A stretch of DNA of 64,000 nt from Gymnothorax reevesii. Taxonomy: Eukaryota > Chordata > Actinopteri > Anguilliformes > Muraenidae. Where the stretch lies: contig CM056573.1 of NCBI GenBank assembly GCA_029721435.1, forward strand, positions 50,070,501-50,134,500. Reading direction: 5' to 3'. Positions 10,112 to 21,704 of the stretch are shown one piece after another; position 1 is the stretch's first letter; each line of letters opens with the position of its first letter. The translations under genes and the position numbers were made by a program. Under the pieces are notes generated by a model. The model did not search any database and was not told the DNA's origin. It worked only from the letters and a program-made list of their open reading frames with translations.

Positions 10112-10482
10112 AGCTATGTGACAAAGTGCAAGTCAGGCTGTTGCTGGCGCTCAAGAAAATCGTTCATGCTTTCTTTCCCAAACTTTTGTATCGTATCTCA
10201 ATTTTTAAACCATTGATTAGGCTATATAATTTTTTGGACTGTCTACCATATTTCAGGTAAAATCGACCTAAAGTGCTCATTTTGCAACACACCTTTTTTT
10301 ATCCGCAGCTACTGAAATAAATACCAAACAATTCGCTAATTGGGGGCACTATAAAATTCCAAAACTTTATTTCTCGGCCAATTCTGAAGATCTTGGTGTC
10401 AACTACAGGGCCTCCTCGAGATATTTCAATAGGTCATAAGTTATTGAAGTTATTTGCATTCTAATTTCTTTGTCACATAGCT
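10112..10482. mobile_element. Putative MITE with 15-bp exact inverted termini
   Basis: AGCTATGTGACAAAG at 10112-10126 is exactly inverted as CTTTGTCACATAGCT at 10468-10482. The 371-bp unit has no ORF. I see no clear target duplication, so the call rests on the inverted ends alone. Confidence 0.45.
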
Positions 10483-10691
10483 GACCAACCATCAACCATC
10501 ACTAATATCGAATAACACTTTATGTAAACACGTGGCAATTCCTTCATTTAAACATGTTTATTAAGCGGATTTACTCGAAACTGTGGTTTCTATGCGTTGG
10601 TTTATAGCTGCTCTTTTCTAATTTCTTCAAAAGATGTATATGACATTGCTTTTTGCCAAAAATAAACCGAACATTGTTGAATTTAATCTTA

Positions 10692-10800
10692 CCCAGATAG
10701 CACGCACCTCCGATCTGGATCTGTCCTAGCTCTGAGCCGAATCAGCTGGAGTCGGTACAGAGCCGGGGCAGATCCGGAGCGGAGGTGCATGCAATCTGGG
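10692..10800. mobile_element. Palindromic MITE, copy 1
   Basis: A 109-bp GC-rich near-palindrome begins CCCAGATAGCACGCACCTCC and ends with the inverted form GGAGGTGCATGCAATCTGGG. Both ends are flanked by TA. The same unit is found at 63740-63846. It would fold into a long GC-rich hairpin with a short centre (around AATCAGCTGGAGTCGG). It has no coding capacity. Confidence 0.75.
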
Positions 10801-11140
10801 TATGTAAGCTCCTATGCTGTCATGGATCCCACCTAATCTCACACTCTCCCACCTTCACCACCCACTTCGTAAATGATTTCTCAGTTCAAGCTCATTACTA
10901 AACAAGCACTTCATATAACTGCATGACCTTTGCCTCATTTGGCACCCTTTTCTTGGGCGCCCATTCTCATACAGCACTTGGCGGCCCAGCCATTCACTAG
11001 GTTGCACCTAGTCTTATTTCATTACTCAGAAAGTTTTTCAATGATTATAATAATCCATAGGCAGGTAAATGCACAGCTTATTTCTGAATGTAGGGTAAGG
11101 ACAATTCAAAAATGAAGACAATTTAGAAAAGTATCCACTT

Positions 11141-11635
11141 TTTTTTTTTGTTTTTTTTTTAAATTTGGCATCTCCAATCCCACCCGAATCTGGAATGCCC
11201 AATTAGTGAACTATGTACAAAGCTTGCTCGTAAGCGACCCCTTGCTGCCAACTCAGGATAGTGAAGACAGCTCACGGCTCTCCTCCGAAGCACGTGTCCG
11301 TCAGCCACTGATTCTTATACACTCATTGGTCGAATCCTTGTAAGTTCCGAACGAGGGCGGAGGATACCCGGACGAGAACAAACCCAGAGTCTTCCTGACG
11401 AGCGCCCGTCTGGCCAACAGGAGGCGCTGGAGCAACGAACAAAGCTGTTATTCTTAACCCAAATCCGGCAGTCCCTTCCCAATTTGAAACCCTGTAGTGC
11501 GATCGCCAATTGTGCGCTACTCTGAAAAAGCTGCCGACCCCTGCCGGTGGGTACGCCGGGGCTCGAACCCGCGACGTGATAGACATTTCTGCATTGCAAC
11601 GTAGTGCCTTAACCGAGTGAGCTATCTGGCAGCTC
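11141..11635 (-). mobile_element. tRNA-derived SINE, copy 1
   Basis: On the minus strand it starts with a tRNA-like head: A box TAGCTCACTCGGTTAAGGC (complement at 11606-11624) and B box GGTTCGAGCCC (complement at 11559-11569). A body of about 400 bp follows, ending in a poly-A tract (the T run at 11141-11160). The flanks GTATCCACTT (11131) and GTATCCGCTT (11636) look like a target duplication. It is a long SINE, about 495 bp, and shares its body and tail with the copies at 17225-17700 and 56774-57233. Pol III internal promoter boxes are intact. Confidence 0.85.
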
Positions 11636-11649
11636 GTATCCGCTTTATA

Positions 11650-12239
11650 TACTGTACAATGTATGCTTGATGAAAGAAGATGAACAATCCTGGTTATTTT
11701 CCAAGTTAGCTTGTGTCATATCCAAAAATGCTGGTTACCTCACATGCACTTGATTGTTTAAATTAAAATGAGTATTTGCCGCATGCCTTCACAATTTTGA
11801 AAAATGTTGACTATATTGCACCCAATTTTTTATGCAACAAAACTGTTCTGTTTCTTGTCTTGCCGTAATGAGGAGAATTGGCTACTTCTGATTGTGTCGA
11901 GTGCTTTCACAGTTTACACACTGTTGATCATGGGCAGCAGGGCAATCATTTAAAGGTTTTTTTTTTTTTTTTTGTTCCTCCTCCATTTCCAAGGGGTTCA
12001 TATATATTATCCATGTAAACAAGTATGTCAGAAGTTCATGATCAAACTCATTTATTTAATATCACAGTTTTTTGCAACAAATATTTTACTTTTCAACTTA
12101 ATTCAGGGAGAATATCCTGGGTTTATTTCATGCAATCACTGTGTGGCTGTAAAAAAAAATATTGATTTCTTCACTGCTGTGAGGTATTGTATCTTTTATT
12201 GTATTATCTCTAACATCTTAATCTGAAATAGATTGTGAA
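11650..12239. other. AT-rich DNA with no gene
   Basis: No coding signal or recognised repeat, apart from a T run near 11958-11973. Confidence 0.4.
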
Positions 12240-12900
12240 AAGGACAGGGCTAATTGGAGGCACGCTGATGCACTGCGCTCTCTGTAAATGAGGCTCGGAG
12301 GAGTTGACAGATCTAAAAGGAAAGCAGAGAGAGTGGGCCTCCCGAGGGATCAGTCTCGTGTACGGGGCTCCGGAGGGACAGAATCGGTCTATTGCAGGAG
12401 GGTGGGCTGGGCATGAGACAGAGGGGAGGAGCAGTCCCAGGAGTGGACCCAGGCACAGACTAGAACCCAGGGCGGGGTCTCTTCATTAACACGTCTATGT
12501 CGGGGGGTTATTATTAGTGGGATGGTCTCTGGAGGTTGCACAGGAGCTGTGGTCCTGGGATGCTCACGCATATGCTGTGGGTGTTTTAAAGAGACACGGG
12601 CTGTAGTGGGACTAATACATACACTAATAATCTTTGCCAAATCCACCTAATGCAGAGTTGATAGGGGAAAACCCACAGATGTGCTCGCGTGTGCGTGTGC
12701 GCGAGGGAGATGCACACACACAGACACACTCATACGGCCAGTACAGGGCTCAGCCAGGGGGGACAGTCCCTCACTGCGGCTGTAATTAGTAGCCAGTGAA
12801 AACACTCCTCACTGAAGGAGCACAGAGGAATAAACAAGCACACTTGGGCTTCATGAGCAGTAATAATTAACAATAATTAAAACAATCATCCAAGCGTCAA
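12240..12900. other. Candidate conserved non-coding patch
   Basis: This stretch has balanced composition, no repeats and no convincing ORF. It includes AT-rich homeodomain-type words (GTAATTAGTAGCC near 12781, TAATAATTAACAATAATTAA near 12860). It looks more like constrained regulatory DNA than the AT-rich neutral DNA around it. This is inference from texture only. Confidence 0.25.
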
Positions 12901-13231
12901 AAATTCTATTAAAAGAAGTTCCCGATACTGACCCAAAGAAAGGTCTTTGACAGAGTCCTTCCTTAAGTATGACAGTCATGGGAGGGGAGACTTCTGCAGG
13001 TCAAAGTCAATGTTTCCATTTATTCCTCTTTAATTGGTTGCAATGTATGATTCACGATAGTCTTGTTTCTGTTACAAGCATTTGGACAAAAAAAATCTAC
13101 TGTATGTCTACGTCCATGTCACAAGGTTCGAAAATTGATCCACAGTAGTGAACTGTAATAAGACCTTCTAAACATTTCAGTTTCATTCATCTGTAGCTAA
13201 TTTCATCTGCCCAGCTCATTAGTTTTCGCCC

Positions 13232-13260
13232 AAAAAAAAAAAAAAAACACGCACACACTT

Positions 13261-13335
<75 letters not shown>

Positions 13336-13340
13336 CACAC
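13232..13340. repeat. Poly-A, (TC)n and (AC)n compound microsatellite
   Basis: A run of about 15 A is followed by about 40 bp of TC dinucleotides with one TTT interruption, then about 40 bp of AC dinucleotides with one GC. Confidence 0.95.
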
Positions 13341-13439
13341 CTAAAGATTACTCAATACTCATTCAGGCAAATTAAGTACCTGGGTAGACAAACAGAAGGA
13401 TAGAAAGGAAAAAAACACTCCTCTGAGATTTATCGAATG

Positions 13440-13720
13440 ACTGCAACACAGTAGCGAAAGTTGAACTCTCTGCTGCACTGTTCCAGGGGGCTGATGGGGC
13501 ATCTCGGGGGAGCCATTAGTGGTGCGATCGGCAGTGTGGCGCGGGGGAGTCGCTACAAGTCATGGGAGAGTGCTGGAAAACTCACAACACACTAACAACA
13601 CCTGTCACCCCTGTGCCTAATGAGAAACACAATTAGCAATTAACACCACGATCTGTCGGAGCTAATATGTGCCTCTCAGCACACACAAAGAGCTGAAAGT
13701 AAAAGACATACCCCTCTCTT
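13440..13720. other. Candidate conserved non-coding patch
   Basis: Non-repetitive, GC-balanced sequence without an ORF, with words such as ACAATTAGCAATTAACACCA (13630). It is flanked by neutral AT-rich DNA. Inference only. Confidence 0.25.
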
Positions 13721-15018
13721 AACACTTGTAGTTATGCATCTGTTTAGCCTGACTGACTATGTGCACCCAGCCTGCTACTCAGCACACACATGCACACACG
13801 TTCATATACACACAAATTAACTTTTTTCACACGCAAGTGATCTGTATTCATTTTGCACTTTCCCCAAATTACAGACTGTACATCTTGACCATTATTTGCA
13901 TGCCTGTTTAAGCAGTTTCTCTACTGAGAGAAAGCCCCATCTTTAGCCTGGACTTCAGACTGGACCTCTCAGAATACCACCCAACAATCTTGCAGACATC
14001 TACATTTTTTTTTTTTTTTTTTTGCATTCTCATAGGCAGAGAATATGAAGTCCATGCTAGTACCCATGCGTTCGCTTTAGCTCAGTTGTGCTCTTACAAA
14101 ACTGATAGCAGTTTCATTAAAACGAGTAACAACTTCAAATTCACAGTTGAACTATTAACAGTTATCCATAAGAACAAAACATGTATTGATATCTTGAACA
14201 GTTGCGTGTTTCAACGTGCGCGTAGTAAGTTGAAGCCGAAGAGCAAGTTGCACTGTTGAGACGAAGAGTTCGCTTCAATATTAGGGGGAGATGACCGTGT
14301 GACCACTCAATTCCTCCAAATTGAGATAACTAATAAACTGTTTTAAACCAAATCCACCACAATATTGCAAGCTATTCTATTGGTGTGAAAATTGTAAAAG
14401 GCAAATTACATGAGGATGGCAACTGTGCCTCATTTTTCCAACCATCTCAACTTTCCTTGTCAGGCCCTTCTCCCCTCCCCTTGGTTGCGTATTTTATGAG
14501 TGAATATACTGCGAAGTCTATACCCTGATACCGAAATACTGCGCCGATGTATGTTTAAAACAATAGCAGACGTGCAGTTCAAAACCACCACTGGCTCAAA
14601 TTGGACATTTCGATGGGCAGTCTCATGTTACCAGTGCATGATTGGTTTGCACTGCTCAGCGATATCGGAAGGATATAGGTTAGCACTGTTTGTTGATCAA
14701 GCGCTCTGTTTTAATGTTTGAAAAAAAACCACGACTTGTCAGGCGTGTCTTTCGGTGGAGAATCGTGAGGTCTGCACAGGCTTATGCACAGTTGTCTTAT
14801 TGGACAGTCCTGATTTCAGCGGTATTGAAAATGCCAAATCCAATTTAACAGTAGGTATAGCTTACACATCGCTCCAATTCATATAAATGCATAGCCATGA
14901 GAAGTCTATAGAATGAAATACACTGAGCTATTATCTATGGTCTACACAAAGAATATGACCAAGATCTGTATACAACACTGACACATGAATTGTTGACAGT
15001 TTACGTAAAGTTCTAGGC
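13721..15018. other. No gene seen
   Basis: Scattered T run (14007-14024) and short spurious ORFs only; nothing resembles a known protein. Confidence 0.4.
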
Positions 15019-15219
15019 CAGGGATGGCCAACCCTACTTCTACAGAGCTGTAGTCTATGCTGGTTTTTGTTTTTACCTACCAATTAAGCTTGAAGAAAGC
15101 AGGCTCAGTGAGCTAGATGCATTACAAATTTCTACCTAAAATTAATCAAATTCTGAGGAACGACAAAAATTAAGCATAGCTACACAGTGGCTCTCTGGGA
15201 GCGAGGTTTGCCACCCCTG
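15019..15219. mobile_element. hAT-type MITE
   Basis: It begins CAGGGATGGCCAACCCT and ends with the inverted AGGTTTGCCACCCCTG. CAGGGGTGGCnAACC inverted ends are typical of a widespread non-autonomous hAT family in fish. It is 201 bp with no coding capacity. I do not see a matching 8-bp duplication outside, so the exact borders are not proven. Confidence 0.65.
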
Positions 15220-15600
15220 CGCCAAACGGAATGCTTCAACCGCAGTTTTGGCCGGATATGAGTGAATGTGAATGATGCAGCGGCAAGCACTGCAATGCTA
15301 AGTTCAAGGCACATGAGTTCACCACAGACCTCAGACAACCCTGCCCTTGTAAAAAGCCTGACAGATTGAGTTGCTATTCAGTGGTCATGCCCATGGATCA
15401 TGCACCTGGAGTACTTTTCACAGCTGAAACCGCAAACAGGGGAAAGCGGTTGTCTTGCAAATACCACAATATTTTTAAGAAACAGATAGACCTTGACTCT
15501 GATACTCGGACCGTGTAAACACAGTGCAGGAAGTGGTCAAAGACTTGATTTGTCATGTATGTTTGATTGTGGCATATTCCCACTTATAACTGTACGGTTT

Positions 15601-15892
15601 CATCCCAGATGGATGCATTGCAGTTAGACACGCCCAGATAGACGCATACCAGTAAAATGCGGCCAATAGGTCCCATAGCCTAGATTATGAACTCTCCCAC
15701 AGGCTTAATTCAGTATTACACTAATTGTCAGGTACGCAGCTTCCACTGACAAACATATTTTAAAAAATGCATTGGCTAATAACCTAAAACATGCATTTGA
15801 CTAACTGGGATGTTTATATCTGGGATGCACCTAAAACGAAAACTCGGCCCAAAATATTAACTTGTCTAACTGGGATGCATTTATCTGGGATA
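15601..15892. mobile_element. Foldback element with 29-bp inverted ends
   Basis: CATCCCAGATGGATGCATTG (15601) is mirrored at 15864-15892 (AACTGGGATGCATTTATCTG), giving imperfect 29-bp termini. A further direct copy of the right terminus sits about 68 bp inside (GACTAACTGGGATGTTTATA near 15799). No ORF. Family unknown to me. Confidence 0.55.
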
Positions 15893-17224
15893 ACATAAAC
15901 AGTGCATTTTTCACTGACGTGGCACTGATATTTGCAACTAGGAATGTAACAATATTCAACTGCAATTTTTTTAAAGCCTAGTAAGACTACCTGCTGCCAT
16001 GGGGCGAACATCCGTGAGTGCCCTTTTCCTTTATTCAACCCGATGCAGTCTTAAACGAACAGCTGCCAAAAGTGCCAACCATCAGAAGGCATGTGAAATG
16101 CTTGCAGAAAAAAACTTGACTGGTATCAGTATTTTTCGGAGACGTGCTGAATGGAGCTATGTAAGGGACTACAGAATTGTCTCCTCTTAGTCAATTAGGC
16201 TACTCTAATCCTGTCCCCGTCTACTTTGCTCAATTAGCAATCAAACTGTGGATTCACTTATTTACTTTGTTCAATGAGATGATAGTCCTATTTATTAAGA
16301 TAGCGTGTTTGATTGTCGCATTTTGAAATTTAAATGGCCATAGAACAGCACGGATTTGCACGAACGCATTTGCACGTGTATGGTGGGCTTATATTAGGCC
16401 ATTTCATGCTGTTGTGATAATTCCTATAGCATTTTTAGGAGATTATTAAAGATTAATTAAAAAGAAAGAGATTTGTTTTAAGATCGCCCTGGATTTTAAG
16501 CATCTAAAAAATAAAGAAAGTGGAAAACATTCTGTAAAGCAGGTGAAACATGAATACCATAAGCCTTGCTTTTACATCTCTCATGAATGGATATAGGTGA
16601 AGTTTCTTTTCTTTATATAGGATGCACATTTTGCAGCCTCATGGTGACATCACATCCTTACACCAGTAATGTAGCTTATATCCGACTTAAAACTACATAA
16701 ATATAACTAAATATTTTAGAAGACACAAGCCCTGTCATTAATTAAATGGATTCATAACCGGCCAACCGGAAGTGTGCTTGCCGACAGATTACCCACTATG
16801 CAAAGCGAATTTGATGGGAGAGACCCCTGGTGTTTAGTTTGAAAATTCCTAGATTGCGATTTAGTGTGGAAGTTCTTACTTTTCAGCGAAAATTCCATTT
16901 TTAAATGAAAGCGTATTAATGTGATTTTTGCTTTATAATCGCTTTTAAATCTATTTTTTTCTGGCCAATTTCTACATACATAAGTGGTGGTACAGTTGCT
17001 CAGAGTCACCCTGCTTTTCTTTCAATAGTGAAATGAATTGTTATTTTGATGCAATCTGGGTCTTCAAAAATCAGAAGGCAGCCTCCCATGTGGCAAATTT
17101 GGATTAATTTATTGCTGCGTGGCTCCTTTTTTTGTTTACAGTGGTGATGTTATTTTTCAGTACATTTATAATCACAGACTCCTATTATGTGATACTCAGT
17201 CACACTTTCTTCTTTTTATAAAAG
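15893..17224. other. AT-rich DNA with no gene
   Basis: No coding signal, repeat structure or RNA gene that I can support. Confidence 0.4.
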
Positions 17225-17700
17225 TATTAGCTCACTCAGTTAAGGCGCCGCACTGCGGAGCAGCAGTGACCACCACGACCCGGGTTTGAACCCTGGTGAT
17301 ACGAGCCAGCAGTGTTGAGTAGCCCTTTCAGAGCAGCGCATAATTGTGCAGCAGGAAAATAAATTGGGAGGGACTGCCGGTTTTGGATTATTGAATTACA
17401 GCATTGTTTGTTGGTCAGGCTCCTCCTGTTGCCCAGCTGGGCGCTCGTTAGTAAAATTTTAAGCTTGTGCATGTTTGGGTACCCTCTACTCTTGTTCTGA
17501 AGCTTCAAGCTATGAGTGTAAAACAAAGCAGCGGCTCACAGGGGCATGTTTTGGAGGAGAGCAGCGAACTGTCTTTGCTTTCCTGAGATGGTAACATGGG
17601 CTTGCACACAAGCAAGCTATGTACATAGTTCGCTAACTGGGCATTCCAGATTCAGGTGGGATTGGAGATGCCAAATTAAAAAAAAAAAAAAAAAAAAAAA
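17225..17700 (+). mobile_element. tRNA-derived SINE, copy 2
   Basis: The plus strand begins with A box TAGCTCACTCAGTTAAGGC (17228-17246) and B box GGTTTGAACCC (17283-17293), and ends in a 20-plus A tail at 17677-17700. The body contains GGGCATTCCAGATTCAGGTG (17639), which is also found complemented in the other two copies. The very first head bases are missing relative to copy 1. It is the only one of the three in plus orientation. Confidence 0.85.
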
Positions 17701-20235
17701 TGGACATTGGCACTATGTGGACTGAGAATGGACATGGAAAACATTAAAAATATGCTTATCCCTACTATGAATATTATTTGTATTTTTGTTTTTGTCCCTC
17801 TGTATTGCTTGTATTCTGTCTTAATTCTGTGAAGATGCCAAAAAAAATTTCCAAAAATTGGAAAAACTTGCTCTTGCTAGCTAAGTTTCAGTATGACCAC
17901 ATGGATGCTGGCTTCAATTCACTAAATGGCCACTGTTATCAGTAGTGAAGTTATTTCTGAATGTTGCACACTGTGGAGGGTAAAGCTTTCATCAAGATGA
18001 ACATCCTCTGGATTAACAGTTACAGATGCCAGAAATCCATTCATTACCCCTCACAAGATCTTTTGCGATGAGATGAAAAAGCACCCCTTTCCATGGCATC
18101 TGTAAATGCTATCTTGAAGCAGGCTGAAAAGAATGGTCTGAATTGCACACTTGGCCTCTTACACTGCTGCAGAACTCTATGAAAGTTTGAACTCAGGCAT
18201 AGTGATGGATGGGAAAATAACTTTTGTAGCCCATATATTACATGGTGTCAGATTGAATGCTTTACTTCAAGAGATATACAGTGTCTTACAAAATGAGCAG
18301 CCTATTGATTGAAGGTTGGCTCATTTAAGAGAAAGCAGAATAGAACAACTTCAGTTTCAGGAGAATTGGGACAATACGTATAATGAAAATAAAAACAGCA
18401 AGCAGTAATTTTCAAAAATCTTTTCAAAAAGTACAAGGACGAAATAAGTCACATCATCAACTTAATTATTTGATGATAATAATTATTCAGAATTATGATG
18501 TCTGCAATAAAATCCAGTGAAGTTGGGGCAGGTGCATGTTCACAACTGAGTAACATAACCTCTCTTTTACATAACACTCTGCTGTCATTTTTAGAACTGA
18601 GGGAAGTGCATGTAATTGGAGGAATTTTGGAAGCTGAATTTGTTCCCATTTTGGACTGATATTGGACTTCAGTTAACTCCTGACCATAACACGTCTTCCT
18701 GCTTCTCCTGGGGATAAGTCTATATCAGATTAAGTCAAACCCTGAGATGGTGGTGGTGCTTCAGGATGGTATTGATATATGGCTTCATCTTTGCATAGTA
18801 GAGTCTTAACCTTCATTTCATGATGTCAAAAAGATGTCAAAAAGAAGTGTGTTCACTGACACAGGTCATCTAAAGTATTGATAAGCCCATATGGAAATGT
18901 CCATCATTCAAAGGTCATGCTTATACAAAACTGGTGCTCAGTCTTGTCTTTTTTGCAAGGTTATTCCATATTATCACAGTATTTTCACTATAATTTGAAC
19001 TTTCAAAGGTGAGATCCCTAAACTTCCTGCAATTGCACGTGGAGAAACATTGTCCTTTTGTCCTATTTGTCCTATTTGTTCCAGCAGCTTTTGGGAAAGT
19101 GCCAACCCATCTTTGTGGTGAGCTATGATGCCTTTTGTGACCACTCATTTTATCCCTAATTTTAATTGAATCACCCACTGCTTATGCTCCTGTTTACATG
19201 TTGAATGTTCCAAATGAAGACTTCTCAACTTTTCCAGTCTTTTCATTTTCCTGTTCCAATTGTTTTCACTCGTTGCGAGCATAAAATTTGGATTTTTTTT
19301 TATATTTACGAAATTGAATATAGTTCATAGGCTGAAACATTAAATATTTATTTTTTTGTACTGCTTTAAACTGAATGAAAGTACAAAAGTAAAAGGGAAT
19401 TCACGAATCACTTAATTCTGCATTTACATTTACATACAGTTCCATTGCTTGTGTAATTGAGGTTATTTCCTTGTAGAAAATATACAAATCTAACCAAGTA
19501 AATTTTCACAAGTGTCAGCTAGCTTGAATATTTCTGAAACCAAATTCAACGCAGTAACCTAACCCTAAGCCAAGTCAACCATTTAACATAGATAGTCACA
19601 ATAGACTATCAGCCAAACTTTTATTGTTCTATTTGTGAGCCATCTGATGCTAGTTTAGCATTTCAAAAAAATGAAAACACTAACGCGAACAGTACCAATG
19701 AATACTTGCTATCAGGGGATTATCTATATCTGTATGTTCCATCACTTGTTGCATCACTAAATGTTTTAATTCTCCAAAGTAGTTTTAATATTAGACAAAC
19801 ATGACCAAACACAAAATTCAGTTTTTAAAAGATTATCTCATTTGTTGTTTTGAGCTGGATTTTATTCAGGCAGCTGCTAAACAGGTGTACAATAATAATT
19901 AGCAAAATCAGTTTTTGGTTTTTTTTTTAAAGTGACAAGACTAAGTATTTGTAATGCATTTAATGACCTCTTAATTTGTGCAGACCATCCTTTTATTATA
20001 GAATGAATCCGAATCTGACACATCACTAATAGGGTGACTTATCACAAAACGATATTGGCCAATCAGAACCAGTGCTTCCAAATTATGTGAGTCTTTGTAG
20101 TCTCTCATTTAGCTTTTTTCTGAATCAGGAGTGATACTCTTTTGAAAATGGATCAAAAAAAAAGTTTGCAGAAGCTGATCCTCTGGACCTTGGACTGCTG
20201 TGTTTAGCTGCTTCAGTGATAGCCTGGCACTTAAT
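17701..20235. other. No recognised gene; possible old repeats
   Basis: The DNA is repeat-like in texture, but I could not assign it. The minus strand around 19020-19090 has a short degenerate periodic patch (TTTGTCCTATTTGTCCTATT). Short ORFs are not convincing. Confidence 0.35.
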
Positions 20236-21340
20236 GCATGTGTTTTTTTCTTTCACCTAGCTTGGAAATTGTACCAAAGATCTAGAAAATTGCACCTTCT
20301 TCCAAGTCATTAGGGTGGAGATAGTAATGATCTTGATATTTACCTCCCATTTCCAAGCTACCTTGTTAAGCAAAGATGCTTGAGTCCTTGGTTAACCACC
20401 AGTTCTGTTTGTTTCTGAACACAAATTCCATTTTGTGTACTTCTCAGTCTGGTTTTAGATCCGGCAACGGTACTGTTTAAATGGCATCTCTTGTTGGGAA
20501 TGACATGGTCTGTGCTCTTGACGGTGGGCAATGTTGAGCTGCTCTGTTTGTTGATCTACCCGAGGCCTTTGAAACTGTTGATAATTCACTTTCGTTGATT
20601 GGCTCGTCTCTGTCGGCCTCAATCAGAATACTTGCCAATGGTTCAAAAGTTACCTTTCGGTAACACTTTATATTGAGTACACATTATTAAGCATTTGTTA
20701 AGCATTAATAAATGTAAAGTTTGAAAATGCGATAATTAAGCATGTTATTGATGAGCTTACTAATGAAGAGAAAAAAATAACTGATTATAAGCTACTTTCC
20801 AACGAGTATTCAAGTTAAAAACATGATTTATAAATTATGAATTCAGTATTTACCAATCCATAACTAACATTCTTATTAATGATGAGTTGAGTAAGACATT
20901 TACAACTGTTTATAAACTACATACTAATGAGTATTAAGATGACAACAATGCTTTATACATGATGAATTCAGTTTTTATCAATGCTTAACTAACACTTAGT
21001 AATGTGTACTCATTATAAAGTGTTACCTACCTTTCAAATAGATCCCAATGTACATTATTGTTTCTAACTCCACTCAATCCACTCTTCAGGAGGTCATCAA
21101 AGGTGTACCACAGGGTTTGAACAAGGCTAATTTTAGGACCTTTATGTTTATTTTGTTTGCTCATAATATGGCCTCTTTTAAAAATGGCTGAAAAGGAGCA
21201 TTTCTGTGGTGATCATACAGTGGTTTATATTTCTGCATTTTCATCGAATGAAGCATAATTCCTTGCAGACAGCCATTGATTCCTTTCAGAGCTCATATGA
21301 GCAACTCCCAAAATGATTCGCAGAAAGGAAGGACAGCAAA
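20236..21340 (+). pseudogene. LINE reverse transcriptase relic (L2/Rex-like), split by a MITE
   Basis: Plus-strand frames with many stops and shifts still show the RT blocks in order. There is a GGDSNDL-type segment near 20315, SQSGFRSGNGTV (20444), AALFVDLPEAFETVDNS (motif A, about 20537), and the block around motif B near 21100-21140 (a decayed KGVPQG-like stretch). The motif A Asp is still readable. The MITE at 20659-21027 interrupts the region between motif A and motif B. The copy is old and cannot make protein. Confidence 0.65.
20659..21027. mobile_element. MITE with GGTAACACTTTA inverted ends
   Basis: It begins GGTAACACTTTATATTGAGT and ends with the inverted ATTATAAAGTGTTACC. It is flanked by the exact 8-bp duplication TACCTTTC (20651-20658 and 21028-21035). 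It is 369 bp without an ORF and internally AT rich, with repeated phrases (AACTAACA, ACTAATGA). An 8-bp duplication fits hAT, although the target does not match nTnnnnAn. Confidence 0.85.
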
Positions 21341-21399
21341 GAAATATTGCATGCATTGCTCAACATTGACCCTTGTGATAAAAATCCTGGCATAAAAAC

Positions 21400-21649
21400 T
21401 TTACGTTTGTGAAAAGTCACGATGCCATAATTGAATCAAGAAAATAGGGATCAGTTGATTGGAATGCTGATGGCTGGAATGAATGCAGCCAGAGCTGTGA
21501 CACACTTTAGAGTGCATTGTGCGATCTGCAAATCTGATATAGGCAGACAGGAAGCACCCAAGATCGACTGTGGCCTGGGCAACCAAGTGTGACCATGCAT
21601 GTGCAGGACCGTAACATTCATGTGATGCATCGGAGACTACTTTCATTGA
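21400..21649 (+). pseudogene. Tc1 transposase relic, left part (LINE target)
   Basis: A plus-strand frame reads YRQTGSTQDRLWPGQPSVT and then VQDRNIHVMHRR, matching the linker and second helix-turn-helix region of a Tc1-like transposase. In-frame stops are present. The reading stops at the LINE insertion and appears to resume at 26612. The family seems the same as the element at 6194-7027 (GST-DRP-SGRP type). Confidence 0.55.
21637..21649 (+). repeat. LINE target-site duplication, left
   Basis: CTACTTTCATTGA, repeated exactly at 26599-26611 after the tetranucleotide tail. Confidence 0.8.
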
Positions 21650-21704
21650 AAAAATCGTTTTTCGATTATCTGCGACTTAAACGAATCTGAAACCAACGGG
21701 CGAG

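Noticed and set aside
11559..11624. tRNA-like A and B boxes, a possible tRNA gene
   Set aside because: No complete cloverleaf; the boxes are the head of a SINE with poly-A tail and two sister copies.
21401..21646. Minus-strand ORF starting VVSDASHECYG, reminiscent of a BEL/Pao RNase H
   Set aside because: The resemblance stops after a few residues, whereas the plus strand gives a longer Tc1 transposase match.
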